Counted from the first letter of the stretch, positions 50,818 to 61,300 are shown. The stretch is 64,000 nt of DNA from Sphingomonas cavernae (GCF_003590775.1 NZ_QYUM01000003.1:498501-562500); one strand, 5' to 3'. Notes: generated by a model not told the origin, from the letters alone. Made by a program: numbers and translations.

Positions 50818-51957
50818 ATGCGTTCTATTTCAGGTTCAGACGACGGTGTTCCCGCCATGATCGACGCAATCTATGAGGCGTCGCTTCATCCGGAAGGATG
50901 GGCCGGCGTCGTCCTTGCGCTGGAGGAGGTGCTCAAGGGGCCCACGGCACTCGTTGTTCAACGAGAAAGGCCCGTAGGAGCGATTGCCGCGGCCTCGGCG
51001 GCCGAAGAGCGGCACATCAGCAGCTATCTGGATCATTACTGGTCGGGCGATCGCGCGATGATGCGCATGAGGGTTGCGCCCGTGGGAGAGATTCTGCGCG
51101 ACAGCGAGCTTGTGACGGACTCCGAACGCGGACGTCTCGAATTCTACAGCGATTATCTCGGCGAGATAGACGCGCATCGCGGAATCTATGCGTCGCTGCT
51201 GAAGTGCGGAGAGGAAACCATCACGCTGGGCGCGCATCGCCGTCGTTGCCAGGACGATTTCGATCAGGAGGACAAGCGCCTGCTCGGTCGATTGCTGCCG
51301 CATCTGAGCCGGAGCCTGCAAATCCACCGCCGGATGGAAGCCGCCGCTCTCCAGCGACATTCTTCAGTTCAGGCGCTCGATCATGCCGCGATCGGGCTTA
51401 TCATCGTCAGCCGCGACGCGAATGTTCGATATGCAAACCGCATCGCCGAGGACCACCTGCGCGGTGGGGGCCTCGGCGTGAGCCGAAATCGCCTTCACGC
51501 ATCGACGCCTTCGGCGACGCGCGACCTGCATGCGGCCATTGCAGGCGCGGCGATCCGGCCGGGCGGAGTCGCGGCATCGGTCACTATCCCGGTTCTCGAC
51601 CCATCGGAGACGATCCACATCATCGCCGCACCGGTGCAGGCGGAGAGCGAGATCGGCTCCTTTACCGAGCCTATGGCCATGCTCATTCTCGGCAAGCCGA
51701 CCGGGGCGACGATTCCCGACGATCGGCTGAGGAAAGCCTATGGCTTGACGGCGGCGGAGGCGCGGCTGCTGAGCGCGCTCGTGGCCGGCGAACGGCTCTC
51801 AGCCTATGCCGAGCGAACGCGGATCAGCATCACGACCGCAAAGTTTCACCTCTCCGCCTTGTTTGCGAAGACCGGAGTCCGCCGCCAGACCGATCTCATC
51901 CGGCTGGCGCTGGCCGACCCCGTTCTGCGGCTGCACATCGATCCCGCAACGATGTGA
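50818..51957 (+). CDS. LuxR-type HTH transcriptional regulator
   Basis: About 379 residues. The C-terminal 65 residues form a LuxR/GerE-type HTH: YGLTAAEARLLSALVAGERL, SAYAERTRISITTAKFHLSALFAKTGVRRQTDLIRLAL. A PAS-like middle segment (HAAIGLIIVSRDANVRYANRIAEDHL) may sense a signal. The start is unsure. The ATG at 50818 begins a plausible N-terminus but lacks a clear ribosome site, and an upstream TTG at 50707 is unlikely. Divergent position suggests control of the autotransporter gene. Confidence 0.85.
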   Translation: MRSISGSDDGVPAMIDAIYEASLHPEGWAGVVLALEEVLKGPTALVVQRERPVGAIAAASAAEERHISSYLDHYWSGDRAMMRMRVAPVGEILRDSELVTDSERGRLEFYSDYLGEIDAHRGIYASLLKCGEETITLGAHRRRCQDDFDQEDKRLLGRLLPHLSRSLQIHRRMEAAALQRHSSVQALDHAAIGLIIVSRDANVRYANRIAEDHLRGGGLGVSRNRLHASTPSATRDLHAAIAGAAIRPGGVAASVTIPVLDPSETIHIIAAPVQAESEIGSFTEPMAMLILGKPTGATIPDDRLRKAYGLTAAEARLLSALVAGERLSAYAERTRISITTAKFHLSALFAKTGVRRQTDLIRLALADPVLRLHIDPATM

Positions 51958-51978
51958 GGAGCCGGCCCAGGTCGCGCG

Positions 51979-54045
51979 TCAAAAACGGTACGCGACTGTG
52001 CCCATAACATTGCGCGGCGCCCCCATGAAGCAATCGCCGCGCGCGAGGCAGGAGGCGTAGAACTTGTCGTTGAACAGGTTGGTCGCGTTGATGGAGAAGC
52101 GCCAATCGCGCCAAAGGACCTCCGCCAGCGCATCGACCAGCGTGTTGTCCCCGGTCACGTTGGTCCAGGCCGGCCCGATCGACGTGCGCTTGCCGGTGTA
52201 GTGCACGCCGGCGCCAAGCCGCAGCGACGCCTCATCGCCCATCTCGAAGGTCTTGGTCGACCAGATCGATGCGGTGTGGCGCGGCAGATAATCGAAATAG
52301 TCCGCGTCCTTCGCGACGAGCTTGTTGTAGCCATAGCTCACCGACACGTCGAAATTGTCGGGCAGGGTGCGTGTGGCTTCGAACTCGACGCCCTTGGTGG
52401 TGAGTTCGCCCGACTGGATCTGGCCCAGCGGATTGGCGGGGTCGGCGACCGGGCGGTTGCTTTCCTTGATATGGAAGCCCGTCACCGTCACCAGCGTGTT
52501 GAGATCAGGCTGCCATTTGACGCCCGCTTCATATTGAACGCCGCGCTGTGGCTTGAAGGGCGAACCGTCGCTGGTGGCCCCCGCGATCGGCTGGAAGGAT
52601 TCAGTGTAGCTGAAGAAGGGCGAGACGCCGGCGCCGATCTCGCCGATGATACCCGCGCGGAAGGTGGTCGCCTTGTCGACTTCGCCGCCGGCCGTGTCCA
52701 CCCGGTCGCGCCGGACGCCCAGCACCACCGAGACGCGATCCCAGAGGCGGATCTGATCCTGCAGATAGAAGCCGAGCTGCTTCTGCGACTCTCGTGTCGA
52801 ATATTGGTCGAGCGTGGGGATGGTCAGCGCATCGCGGTCGATATCGTATAGGTCGACGACCTCGTAATCGAACCCGCCGCGTTTCCTCACTTCATTCCAG
52901 CTATAGTCGACGCCGGCGAGCAGCAGGTGTTCGATCTGATCGCCGGTGTTGAACTTGAGCTGCAGATTGTTGTCGGTGGTGAAGACGTTGAGGTTGGCGT
53001 AGCTGCCGTCGCTGTAGAGGCCGATCAACCGCCCTGTGGGGTCGAGATAAGGGTTAGTTGGACTGGTATAGCTGTCTGTATAATGCGTGAAATAGGTGAC
53101 ATCGCTGTCGATGTAGCGCGCCTTGAGGTTGAGCTGCACGGCGTCGCTGAACCGGTGGCTGATCGAACCGCCGCCCTGGAGCAGGCGCCCGTCATAGCGG
53201 TCCCAGCCGGGCTTGCCGACGAAGAGGAAACGGTCGAGCTGCTCGGGATTATCGGGATTGTCCCTGAGTGTGCCGATGATCGGCAGGAATTGCGAGGTCG
53301 AGCCGCCGTCGTCCTCCTGATAGACCCCGAGCAACGTGATGTCGGTGTCCTCGGTCGGCTGCCAGCGGACCGATGGTGCGAAGAAGACGCGATCATCGGG
53401 CACATGATCGACATAGGTGTCGGCATTGCGCACGCGGCCGACCATCCGCACCGCGAACTTGTCGGAGAGGGCGGCGTTGACATCGGCGAAGGCTTCGATG
53501 CGATCGTAGCTGCCATAGGTGATGCCGGCTTCGCCGCCGGTCTCGAAGACGGGTGTCTTGGACACGAGGTTGACGAGGCCGCCGATCGATCCCTGGCCGA
53601 ACAGGACTGAAGCCGGGCCGCGCACGACCTCCACGCGCGAAAAATTATACGGGTCCGCGGTGATGCTGGCATAATAGCTGAAGATGTCGCGCATGCCGTC
53701 ACGGAACTGCAGCGCGTTGATTCCGCGAATGACGAAACCGTCGACGCGCGTGTCGCGGCCATAGGGATTGGCGGTGATGCCCGCGGCATAGCGGACGGTG
53801 TCACTGATGTTGATGGCCCCCTGCGCCCGGAACACGTCTTCGGTGATGATCGTGATCGGTTGCGGTGTTTCGATGAGCGGGGTTTCCGTCTTCGTTCCGG
53901 CAAATTCTTCAGTCCGGCTGGCCGTCACCAGAATGGTATCCGAACTATCTGCCTCCACAGGCGCATCGACGGGGGCTTCGCTTGCAGCCGCAACTTGCGG
54001 CCACAGCACCAGCATGGTTCCGGTCAATACGATTGCTTTTTTCAT
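51979..54045 (-). CDS. TonB-dependent siderophore receptor (FhuA-like)
   Basis: About 688 residues with a signal peptide (MKKAIVLTGTMLVLWPQVAAA), a TonB-box region (DTILVTASRTEEFAGTKTETP) and a siderophore-type plug: ETPQPITIITEDVFRAQGAIN, VRYAAGITANPYGRDTRVDGF and VEVVRGPASVLFGQGSIGGLVN. The barrel ends RNVMGTVAYRF. This plug class is that of FhuA/FpvA-type ferric siderophore receptors. The adjacent divergent operon encodes a PepSY membrane protein, often linked to siderophore iron release. Nested inverted repeats in the gap may be an iron-responsive operator. Confidence 0.92.
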   Translation of the reverse strand: MKKAIVLTGTMLVLWPQVAAASEAPVDAPVEADSSDTILVTASRTEEFAGTKTETPLIETPQPITIITEDVFRAQGAINISDTVRYAAGITANPYGRDTRVDGFVIRGINALQFRDGMRDIFSYYASITADPYNFSRVEVVRGPASVLFGQGSIGGLVNLVSKTPVFETGGEAGITYGSYDRIEAFADVNAALSDKFAVRMVGRVRNADTYVDHVPDDRVFFAPSVRWQPTEDTDITLLGVYQEDDGGSTSQFLPIIGTLRDNPDNPEQLDRFLFVGKPGWDRYDGRLLQGGGSISHRFSDAVQLNLKARYIDSDVTYFTHYTDSYTSPTNPYLDPTGRLIGLYSDGSYANLNVFTTDNNLQLKFNTGDQIEHLLLAGVDYSWNEVRKRGGFDYEVVDLYDIDRDALTIPTLDQYSTRESQKQLGFYLQDQIRLWDRVSVVLGVRRDRVDTAGGEVDKATTFRAGIIGEIGAGVSPFFSYTESFQPIAGATSDGSPFKPQRGVQYEAGVKWQPDLNTLVTVTGFHIKESNRPVADPANPLGQIQSGELTTKGVEFEATRTLPDNFDVSVSYGYNKLVAKDADYFDYLPRHTASIWSTKTFEMGDEASLRLGAGVHYTGKRTSIGPAWTNVTGDNTLVDALAEVLWRDWRFSINATNLFNDKFYASCLARGDCFMGAPRNVMGTVAYRF

Positions 54046-54078
54046 AACTAGCCCCGCGCAACGTTCCAAAAAGGGTCC

Positions 54079-54130
54079 CATTAACGCTAATGCTACCCAT
54101 TCGCAATAGCGTTAATGGCTTGCGCATTAG
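54079..54130. promoter_or_regulatory. Nested inverted repeats, possible iron-responsive operator
   Basis: CATTAACGCTA (54079-54089) and TAGCGTTAATG (54107-54117) are perfect 11-base inverted arms. Within and beyond them, CTAATG(C) at 54087 faces (G)CATTAG at 54125. They lie between the divergent siderophore receptor gene and the PepSY operon. A Fur-type repressor is the obvious guess, though the sequence is not a standard Fur box. Confidence 0.45.
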
Positions 54131-54191
54131 TCGCGTTAATAATAACGACTTGCAAGAGCGCTGGAATTGGCTGGCCCATCAGGGAGGATTG

Positions 54192-54497
54192 ATGTCGCCC
54201 ACGTCACGAAAATGGTGTCGGATCCTTTTCGCGGGCCCCGGCGCCGTGATCATCGCGATCGTGATCATGGCGGGCATGACGCTGTGGTTGCCGCGCGGCG
54301 TGGCAGGGATCGACAATCTGGTCCTGCCGCTCGTGCTGGTCCCGCTGATCTGGGCGGGTCTCTTCTTTCACGCGTGCCTGGACCCAAGGCTTGGACGTGT
54401 CGCGATCGTGGCGCTCGGCTTGTTTGCGATCCACGGCGGGCTGGTCGCCCACAAATTCCTCGATCGTCCCGTCCCTAGCGGAGAGGTGCCGAAATGA
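54192..54497 (+). CDS. Small membrane protein of the iron-uptake operon
   Basis: About 101 residues with three hydrophobic segments: AVIIAIVIMAGMTLWLP, NLVLPLVLVPLIWAGLFFHA and VAIVALGLFAIHGGLVAHK. The ATG at 54192 follows GGGAGGATTG. Its stop overlaps the PepSY gene start (ATGA). Similar small proteins accompany PepSY and siderophore receptor genes in sphingomonads. No activity is known. Confidence 0.8.
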   Translation: MSPTSRKWCRILFAGPGAVIIAIVIMAGMTLWLPRGVAGIDNLVLPLVLVPLIWAGLFFHACLDPRLGRVAIVALGLFAIHGGLVAHKFLDRPVPSGEVPK

Positions 54498-56080
54498 TCC
54501 ATCTGCCCAGGGAAGAGACCAAGCTCATGGTCGCCGTCCACGGCTGGTCGGGCATCCTGCTCGGCCTGCTGCTCTACGCGGTTGTCATTACAGGCACGGT
54601 CGCTGTATTCGCCGAAGAGATCGGCATCTGGTCGGCAGGTCATGTCGAGACGCGATCGGCATTTGAGCGGCCGATCGACGGCGCCGTACGAGAACTCGGC
54701 GCGCGCACGCCAGCCAAATACCATGAGGGCGTCGACCTGTTCGAGATCGGCGACCATAATCTCGGCGCCTTTTTTCACCGGCATGAGACCGATCCCGATG
54801 GCACCCTCGTCAGCCGCGGCATCTATTATCAGCTCGACAGCGATGGCCGCGTGGCCAGGGAACTGCACGGCACCGGCGAGGAAGTATTCGGTCCGCGCAA
54901 CGACGATGCGCTGAGCAGTTTTCTCGTCGACACCCATGTCCGGCTGCACGTTCCCGATCCATGGGGGCTGCTGCTGACGGGCATACTCGGGCTGGCAATG
55001 CTCGTTGCTGCCATATCGGGCCTGTTGATCCACCGCCATCTGTTCAAGGACATCTTTACACTGCGGCGGAAGGCCAGTCCCGTGCTCGCCAATCGAGACC
55101 GTCATAGCGTCGCCGGCACCTGGAGCCTGCCCTTTGCCTTCATGCTCGCCTTTACAGGCAGTTTCTTTTCCTTTTTCGGGACGATCGGCGTGCCCGTCGT
55201 GGCGATGGCCGCCTTCGGGGGCGATGTGCAGGCACTGAACGATGCGGTGTTCGGCAATCCGGGAAAGCCCGACCCGCGGGCCGTCGCGATCGGCAATCTC
55301 GACCGGATCGCCGCCGATTCCATTCGCCGCACCGGCGCCGCTCCCACTTTCGTCGCGATCGAGAATTTTGGTCGCGCCGACGCCAAGGTCAGCAGCTTCC
55401 ACGATCCCAAGGCTGGCGACATTGAACCTGTTACGCTGCTTTACAACGGGGCAACCGCCGAGTTTGCGCACACCAAGCCATCGATCGGGGCCCGGCCGTC
55501 GACGGGTGGCACTCTGGCGGCGATCATGGCGCCGCTCCATTTCGGCAATTTCGCGGGAATTTTGTCGAAGGCGGCCTGGTTCGGGCTCGGGTTCGCGATG
55601 TGCTACGTGACGCTCACCGGCCTTCGTCTGTGGCTCGCGCGCCGGCGTGAGCGTACGCGATCGCTTGACTGGCTGGAGCGCGCGGTGGCGGTTGTTGGCT
55701 TCGGCCTGCCCTTTGCGCTCGTCGTCACAGCAGCCGCATTCCTGGTCGCCATGCCACTTGGAGTCGCCGTCTTCTGGACTCCCACCGCCTTCCTCATCGC
55801 CGCTGTGGCTGCGATCCTCGGCGGGATCTTCCTGCGCTCCGGCGCGGTTGTCGATCGCTGGCTGCAGGTCGGCACCGGGGTGGTCCTGCTGGTGCTTCCG
55901 CTGCTTCGGCTCCTCACCGGCGGGCCGGGCTGGGCGGATGCGATTTCGGTCGGTCAGCCGATCATCGCCGCGCTTGATCTTGCTTTCCCGCTGGCTGGCC
56001 TCTGGATGATCTGGAGCGTTTTCGGCGCGCGGCGCGGGCGCGGCGGCGTCGGCCTTTCCGCTTTGCAGGCGGCTGAATGA
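54494..56080 (+). CDS. PepSY-associated membrane protein (PiuB-like)
   Basis: A 528-residue inner-membrane protein. The N-terminal helix is followed by a large periplasmic region and several helices: HGWSGILLGLLLYAVVITGTVAVFAEEI, VDTHVRLHVPDPWGLLLTGILGLAMLVAAISGLLIHRH, RDRHSVAGTWSLPFAFMLAFTGSFFSFFG and further helices at the end. Histidines near the membrane fit haem or electron-transfer roles proposed for PepSY_TM proteins, such as reducing ferric siderophores. It is coupled by 4-base overlaps to the small genes on both sides. Confidence 0.9.
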   Translation: MIHLPREETKLMVAVHGWSGILLGLLLYAVVITGTVAVFAEEIGIWSAGHVETRSAFERPIDGAVRELGARTPAKYHEGVDLFEIGDHNLGAFFHRHETDPDGTLVSRGIYYQLDSDGRVARELHGTGEEVFGPRNDDALSSFLVDTHVRLHVPDPWGLLLTGILGLAMLVAAISGLLIHRHLFKDIFTLRRKASPVLANRDRHSVAGTWSLPFAFMLAFTGSFFSFFGTIGVPVVAMAAFGGDVQALNDAVFGNPGKPDPRAVAIGNLDRIAADSIRRTGAAPTFVAIENFGRADAKVSSFHDPKAGDIEPVTLLYNGATAEFAHTKPSIGARPSTGGTLAAIMAPLHFGNFAGILSKAAWFGLGFAMCYVTLTGLRLWLARRRERTRSLDWLERAVAVVGFGLPFALVVTAAAFLVAMPLGVAVFWTPTAFLIAAVAAILGGIFLRSGAVVDRWLQVGTGVVLLVLPLLRLLTGGPGWADAISVGQPIIAALDLAFPLAGLWMIWSVFGARRGRGGVGLSALQAAE

Positions 56081-56352
56081 TGATGTTGGTTTTCGCAGCG
56101 ATCGTTTTCTCGACGATCCTCATCGTCATGCTCTGCTACGGCGATCCAAAGCGCCGCCGCGCTGCCAGCCTACCGGGCGAAGGGCATGGCGCCGGGTCTC
56201 GTCGGTTGCTCGCCGCCGCCGCCTGCTTGCCCGGTCTCTTGTGGGCGCTGTGGGGCGATTCCGCGGCTTTCCTTGTCTGGCTCGGGGGCTGCGCCGCTGC
56301 CGGCTGGATCGTCGCGCTGTGGTTCAGCCGGGCGCGTGAAGACGCGGGCTGA
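56077..56352 (+). CDS. Small membrane protein
   Basis: A 91-residue protein with three hydrophobic stretches (MLVFAAIVFSTILIVMLCYG, LLAAAACLPGLLWALWGD and FLVWLGGCAAAGWIVALWF). The ATG overlaps the PepSY gene stop by 4 bases. It resembles the small DUF-type proteins that end PepSY iron-uptake operons. Function unknown. Confidence 0.8.
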   Translation: MMMLVFAAIVFSTILIVMLCYGDPKRRRAASLPGEGHGAGSRRLLAAAACLPGLLWALWGDSAAFLVWLGGCAAAGWIVALWFSRAREDAG

Positions 56353-56440
56353 CGCATCGCAAGCGGGACAGTTGCTGATACCACCGGGAATGCGCTGGCC
56401 TGACCGAAGCAGCTATGCAGCCCTTCGACCAGGCCTGCCC

Positions 56441-57637
56441 TCACAGGATATAGTCTAACTGGACCCACAACTTGCGCGTGTCGGTCGCGAAGCCGTCGGC
56501 GTCATAGTCAGCATATTTGAGCGTCAGCCCGAGCGTCTTCATCGGCTTCAACGTGATCTGCGCGTTCCATTCGGTGCCATAATTCATCGAGAGGCGGTCG
56601 CTGTCATACTGGTGCCAGGCGACAAGCATGGAGACGGGGCCGAGCGGACCGGCCTTTTTGATCGTGTAACCGCCGCTGGCATAGAAATCGCGGATGCCAT
56701 TGGGCGGGGTCACGAGGAACTTGTCGGCCCAACCCTGGAATTTGTGGAGCGTCGCGAGCGGCGTCTGGAAACTTGTGAAGGCGGCGCCGTCATCCGCGCC
56801 CAACACCTCATAGCCGCCGGTGAGCGAGAAGCCCGCGACTTCCAATCCTGCCTCACCAAGCCAATAGTCGGCAGAATAGTCGTTGGGATTGTTGTGCCAG
56901 TCAGACTGGCGCGCATAGCTGGCGGTGAGGTTGAGCTTTGCCTTTGCGCCGAGCTTGAAGCCGCCTGTCGCGCGGACGCCATAGGTCTGGCTCGAGAACT
57001 GACGGCGGCCGGCTTCGTCCTGATCGATCAGAAAGGCCAGACTCTTGACCGTCACAGGGCCGAGCTTGACGCCCGCGGTTCCGAAGACATTGTCGCCCGA
57101 GATCGACTGGATCGGGCTGTCGATGCCGAAAATGGTACGATCCGACCAGCTATAGGTGAGATCGACTGTCACTGGCCCGAGTGCCGAGCTTTCGACGCGC
57201 ACCGCATCGAAAGTCTGCTCGTTCTGCCGCCAGCCGACCGCGCCCACGAAACGCTGATCGTCGAGGTTGATGCGTTGCCGTCCGACCGTCACCACCGTCC
57301 TGGGCAGGCCCCGATACTGTATCTGGAGACGGTTGAGCTCGATATTCTCAGGGTCGGCGACCATCGGATATTGGGTGAGGCCGTTGGTGCTGCTGTTATA
57401 TTGCTCGTTGATCGCGAGCGTAGCCTCGGATTCTGCAAGGAAGGAGAAATCCCCCTTTTTCAGCTCGAACCCGGCGCGCATCCGCGCGGTCACTGCATCG
57501 GCGTCGCGCGCGATCCCGTCCTGGTCGACGGTTTCATAGCGCAGCCGCGTATCGATCAGCGGCTTGAACTCCACGTCCTTGGCTAGCGCAGGCGCAGCGC
57601 TGGCAAGCAGACCCAACGCGAGGGCATATTTGAACAT
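56441..57637 (-). CDS. Outer-membrane porin-like beta-barrel (alginate-export-like)
   Basis: About 398 residues with a signal peptide (MFKYALALGLLASAAPALAKD) and alternating beta strands through the whole length, ending in an aromatic-rich strand (KLWVQLDYIL). Features such as DTRLRYETVDQDGIARDADAVTARMRAGFELKKGDFSFLAE and TVGRQRINLDDQRFVGAVGWRQNEQTFDAVR are typical of the alginate-export/OprD-like group. A GAAGGGGAAAAG site precedes the start at 57637. The solute is unknown. Confidence 0.88.
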   Translation of the reverse strand: MFKYALALGLLASAAPALAKDVEFKPLIDTRLRYETVDQDGIARDADAVTARMRAGFELKKGDFSFLAESEATLAINEQYNSSTNGLTQYPMVADPENIELNRLQIQYRGLPRTVVTVGRQRINLDDQRFVGAVGWRQNEQTFDAVRVESSALGPVTVDLTYSWSDRTIFGIDSPIQSISGDNVFGTAGVKLGPVTVKSLAFLIDQDEAGRRQFSSQTYGVRATGGFKLGAKAKLNLTASYARQSDWHNNPNDYSADYWLGEAGLEVAGFSLTGGYEVLGADDGAAFTSFQTPLATLHKFQGWADKFLVTPPNGIRDFYASGGYTIKKAGPLGPVSMLVAWHQYDSDRLSMNYGTEWNAQITLKPMKTLGLTLKYADYDADGFATDTRKLWVQLDYIL

Positions 57638-57815
57638 TATCTTTTCCCCTTCAAAAGACATCGCTCCAGGCCATCCTGTTTTCGGTCATTGCCACCACGC
57701 GGTCAGCGAGCAGGATTGCAGGTTCCAGCGCGCCAGGCTGTCGAACATGCCGACAATGAAACCAAACGTGCGGCCGTTATCGATCCGCTCCCAAGGTGCG
57801 GTTTAAAAAGACACG

Positions 57816-57862
57816 AAAAAAGCCGCCTCGAAAACCTGTCTGTGGAGACCGGTTCGGGCGGC
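57816..57862 (-). terminator. Rho-independent terminator on the minus strand
   Basis: Read on the minus strand, GCCGCC pairs with GGCGGC with further imperfect pairing inside (CGAACC against GGTTTTCG), and the stem is followed by six U. It would stop transcripts coming from the TonB receptor gene at 58366-61380 and the short frame after it, before they reach the porin gene. Confidence 0.75.
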
Positions 57863-57976
57863 GTCATTGCCTTCTGCACATTTCAAATTGAGAGAAATGC
57901 GCCTCGGATTCGTCCGCCATTGGACGCGTCCGGCTATTTTCTGTCCAGGCTCCATCGTCCAGACGTCATGAAGCTG

Positions 57977-58330
57977 TCACCGTTTTTTGTGCGGCGCAAG
58001 ATAATTTTTGATGCACTGCAACAATTTTCCGTCGGCGTTCTCCGCGGGGCTACTGCAGACCCCGCGCGGGCGGAAAGACGAGTGCTCGCCATGGGCTATG
58101 AAAGCCATAATTTCCGCCACTGCCAACTGCGCTGGCGTCGAATGGTTGGATCGGTAGACCGACCGCATCACCGCGGCGCTTACCACCACCTTGCGGATCG
58201 AGGCGGCGCGCCCCGAATCATCCCGGGTCACGCGCCGCCGCGAAACGGCGATATCGGCCGGCCCGTCAGCGCTGGCCGATATCCCGCCCTTCAGGTCGAA
58301 CGAAATACTGGCGCTCGCCGCCGGCTCCAA
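57977..58330 (-). CDS. Uncertain reading frame or gene remnant after the receptor
   Basis: A 117-codon minus-strand frame starting at a TTG, 35 bases after the receptor stop and ending 115 bases before the terminator at 57862. The third codon position is GC-rich, as in real genes here, and SASISFDLKGGISASADGPA reads like protein. No ribosome site or known domain is seen, and the frame just upstream (SFALAAAALEPAASA) resembles a cut signal peptide. It may be a small real gene with a misplaced start or a decayed one. The rest of 57638-58365 holds nothing else that I can identify. Confidence 0.35.
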   Translation of the reverse strand: MEPAASASISFDLKGGISASADGPADIAVSRRRVTRDDSGRAASIRKVVVSAAVMRSVYRSNHSTPAQLAVAEIMAFIAHGEHSSFRPRGVCSSPAENADGKLLQCIKNYLAPHKKR

Positions 58331-58365
58331 TGCCGCGGCGGCGAGCGCGAAGGATCAACCTCGCC

Positions 58366-61300
58366 TCAGCGTAGCTTCATGCGGACGCCGACGCGGTATG
58401 CCCGCCCGAGCAGATCGCTATAGGTGCTGTTCGCGGCGAGACCGGTTTCGGGCAGCAGGATCGGATCGGCATCGAACAGATTGGTGACGTTGACGAAGAA
58501 CTCCGCGTCGCCACGGCCCATCGCGTCGAACTTGAACGTCGCGTTGAGATCGACGTAGGTCGCGCCCCCGATGCTGTTATCCTCGTAGGTCGGGAACTGG
58601 TTGGTCGAGATCGGGCAGGTGGTCCCACACTCGATACCTGTGGCGTCGTACCTGCCGTCGCCTACCCCGCGCGCCGTCGCCGTCAGCGAGTAATCCTCGA
58701 TGTCGTAGGTCGCGGTGAAACGGTAGATCCACTTCGGCGTGATCGATTGCGTGCCGGTGCCGACACCAAGCGTCCCGACGGAGTTGAGCGGCACAAATCC
58801 CGGCACCCCGGTGGTGACGATGTTGTCGGTGTAGCGCGTCGCCATGCCGCGCAGGGAGAGATTGCCCCCGGCGAGGGGCATCCGATACGCCGCTTCCAAA
58901 TCGACACCGCGGATGACGAGGCTGGAGAAATTGACCGGCTGGCGGGCGATGAGGACGCGCGCAGGATTGGCGGGGTCAGGCGTGATCGCCGCGCAGAAGT
59001 CCGCCAGCCCCTCGAAACAGCGGTTGACGATGTCGTCCGCGCTGAGGCTGTCGATCGCGTCCTTCACCTTGACGTCAAAATAGTCGATCGACGCTGAGAA
59101 ACCCGGAAGGAAGCGGGGCGCGAACACCGCGCCGACGTTCCACGAATCGGCCTTCTCCGGATTCAGATCCAGATTGCCCGTGATCGTGCCCAGGTAGGAG
59201 AGGCTTGCTCCATAGACGCCAGTTCCCGGCCCTGGATTGGACTGCCCGGGCACAAAGAACGGGTTGGTGACGGTGGAGGTGTTGGCGGTGCCTGCCTGGA
59301 ACAGCTCGTTAAGGTTGGGCGCGCGAATGTCGCGCGAGCGCGTGACGCGCAGTCGAATGTCGTCGATCGGCTGCCAGGTCGCGCCCAGCTTCCACGTCGT
59401 GACATAGCCCGAGGTCGAATAGTCGGTGCCGCGCACCGCCCCGTTGAACTCGAATCCGAAGCCCAGTGGCACGACCGTTTCGAGATAGGCTTCCTTGACG
59501 TCGTAGCTGCCCTTGCTGGGGCGGTAGTTGCCGACCGACCAAACGCTGGTCGATGCGCCGGTAGTTGAGTTGAAGATGGGTTGGAATTCGGTGGGCACGA
59601 AGCCGGAAATCTTCTCCTTGCGATACTCGGCGCCGATCGCGACACTGACGTCGCCCGCCCAGGTCGCGAACGGCGTGAGCGACAGGTTGGCGCCGACCAC
59701 GGTCTGTTCGAGCGTCTGATCGCGGAACGGATCGCCCAGAACATAGTCGACCGCAGCGGGATCGGCCACGCCGATGCCCAACAGGTTGAGCGGGCGGCAG
59801 GCGGGATCGTCATCCGTCGCGCTGGCGTTGACGTTGATCAGGCACTGGATCGAACCGACCGGAAGATTGTTTGGGTTGCCGGCGGGCGCGAACACGGCGG
59901 CGAGCGCGTTGTTTCTCCGCGTTGTTTGCTGAATATTGGTTAGCTGCTCGTGCAACTCGGCGCGACCGTACTGGCCGTAAACGTCCCAGCGCGCCTGCTT
60001 TCCGAAGGCGTCGAAACCACCCTCCGCGCCGATCAGATAGCGCTGCACCTTGCGCTCGTTGTTCGAGCCGCGGCCGGGCAGGTCGACGGCGGTCGTCGCC
60101 AGCGTGGCGCTGGTCAGGCCCGTTAGCCGCGCCGGTCCGAGCGTGTTGTAGAGGAAAGCGTTGCAAGTAAGCGGAGCCGCCGCAGCCGTCGCCGCAGTGC
60201 CGCATCCAGTCGCACTTAACGACAGGCCGGTCATCAGGTTCGGACCAGCGTTGAACAGTGTTTCCTGCCGATTGTACGAGGCCTCGGCGAAAAGCGTGAA
60301 CGCGTCGCTGACATCGAAGCTCAGCCTGCCGAAGAGACCATAGCGGTCTTCTTCCGAGTTGAGGCCGATGCGGCGGCCCGAATCATTGATCCGCCAGTCA
60401 CCGCCCTGTGTCAGGGAGGGGGTCGAGGAGCAGGCAGGCGACGGAAACGTCAGGCTGCCATACTGGTACTGGTTGATAGAGCCGGCCTGACCGAAATAGG
60501 TGCCGCAGAGCCGGTTGGCGACGCCACCGGCCGAACCGGTAATTAGCCCACCGGGGGTTGAGTTGGCTGCGCCGACCTGGGTGCGGAAGAGGTACCGCGG
60601 CACTGTGCTGTTGGCTGTCCAGGCAGGGTTCTGGATGCGCACGAAGCCGGTGTGGTTCCAGTCACGATCAACCTCGAAGATGCCGTCCGTGTGGGCGAGC
60701 TCGCCGGCCAGGATCAGGCGGCCGCGTCCATCGGCGAACTTAAAGCCGGCGGCAATATCAGCCGAGTAGTTGAAGCCGTCGCCCCTTTCGGTGATGCCGG
60801 TGTCGGCGGACAGCTTCAGGCCCTCGAACTTCTTGTTGAGGATGAAGTTGGTCACGCCGGCAACCGCGTCGGAGCCATACTGAGCCGAGGCACCACCCGT
60901 CACCACTTCGACGCGTTCCACGAGCGACTGGGGGATCGTATTGACGTCGACGACGCCATTGGCGGTTGAACCCACCGACCGCCGCCCGTCGATCAGCACG
61001 AGCGTGCGAACGGTGCCCAGGCTGCGCAGGTTGAGCGCGTTGATTCCCGCGATACCATCGCTGAGGTTGAGGCGCGAGTTCGACGGACGGATGGACGCCG
61101 CGAGCGCTGGAAGCTGATTGACGAAGTCCGCGATGTTGTTGGTCGGCGAGGAATTCTCGATGTCCGCCTCGGTCAGCACCTGTAGCGGGGTCGGCGCCTG
61201 GAAGCCGTCGCGCACGACGCGCGTTCCGGTGACCACGATCTCGCTGCCATCGGCGCCGGTCGCGGACGTTTCCGCCGGCGCGCCGTCCTGCGCATGTGCC

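Noticed and set aside
57689-58423. A 244-codon plus-strand frame between the porin and receptor genes
   Set aside because: It runs across the minus-strand terminator and into the 3' end of the receptor gene. Composition is antisense-like and no domain is seen.
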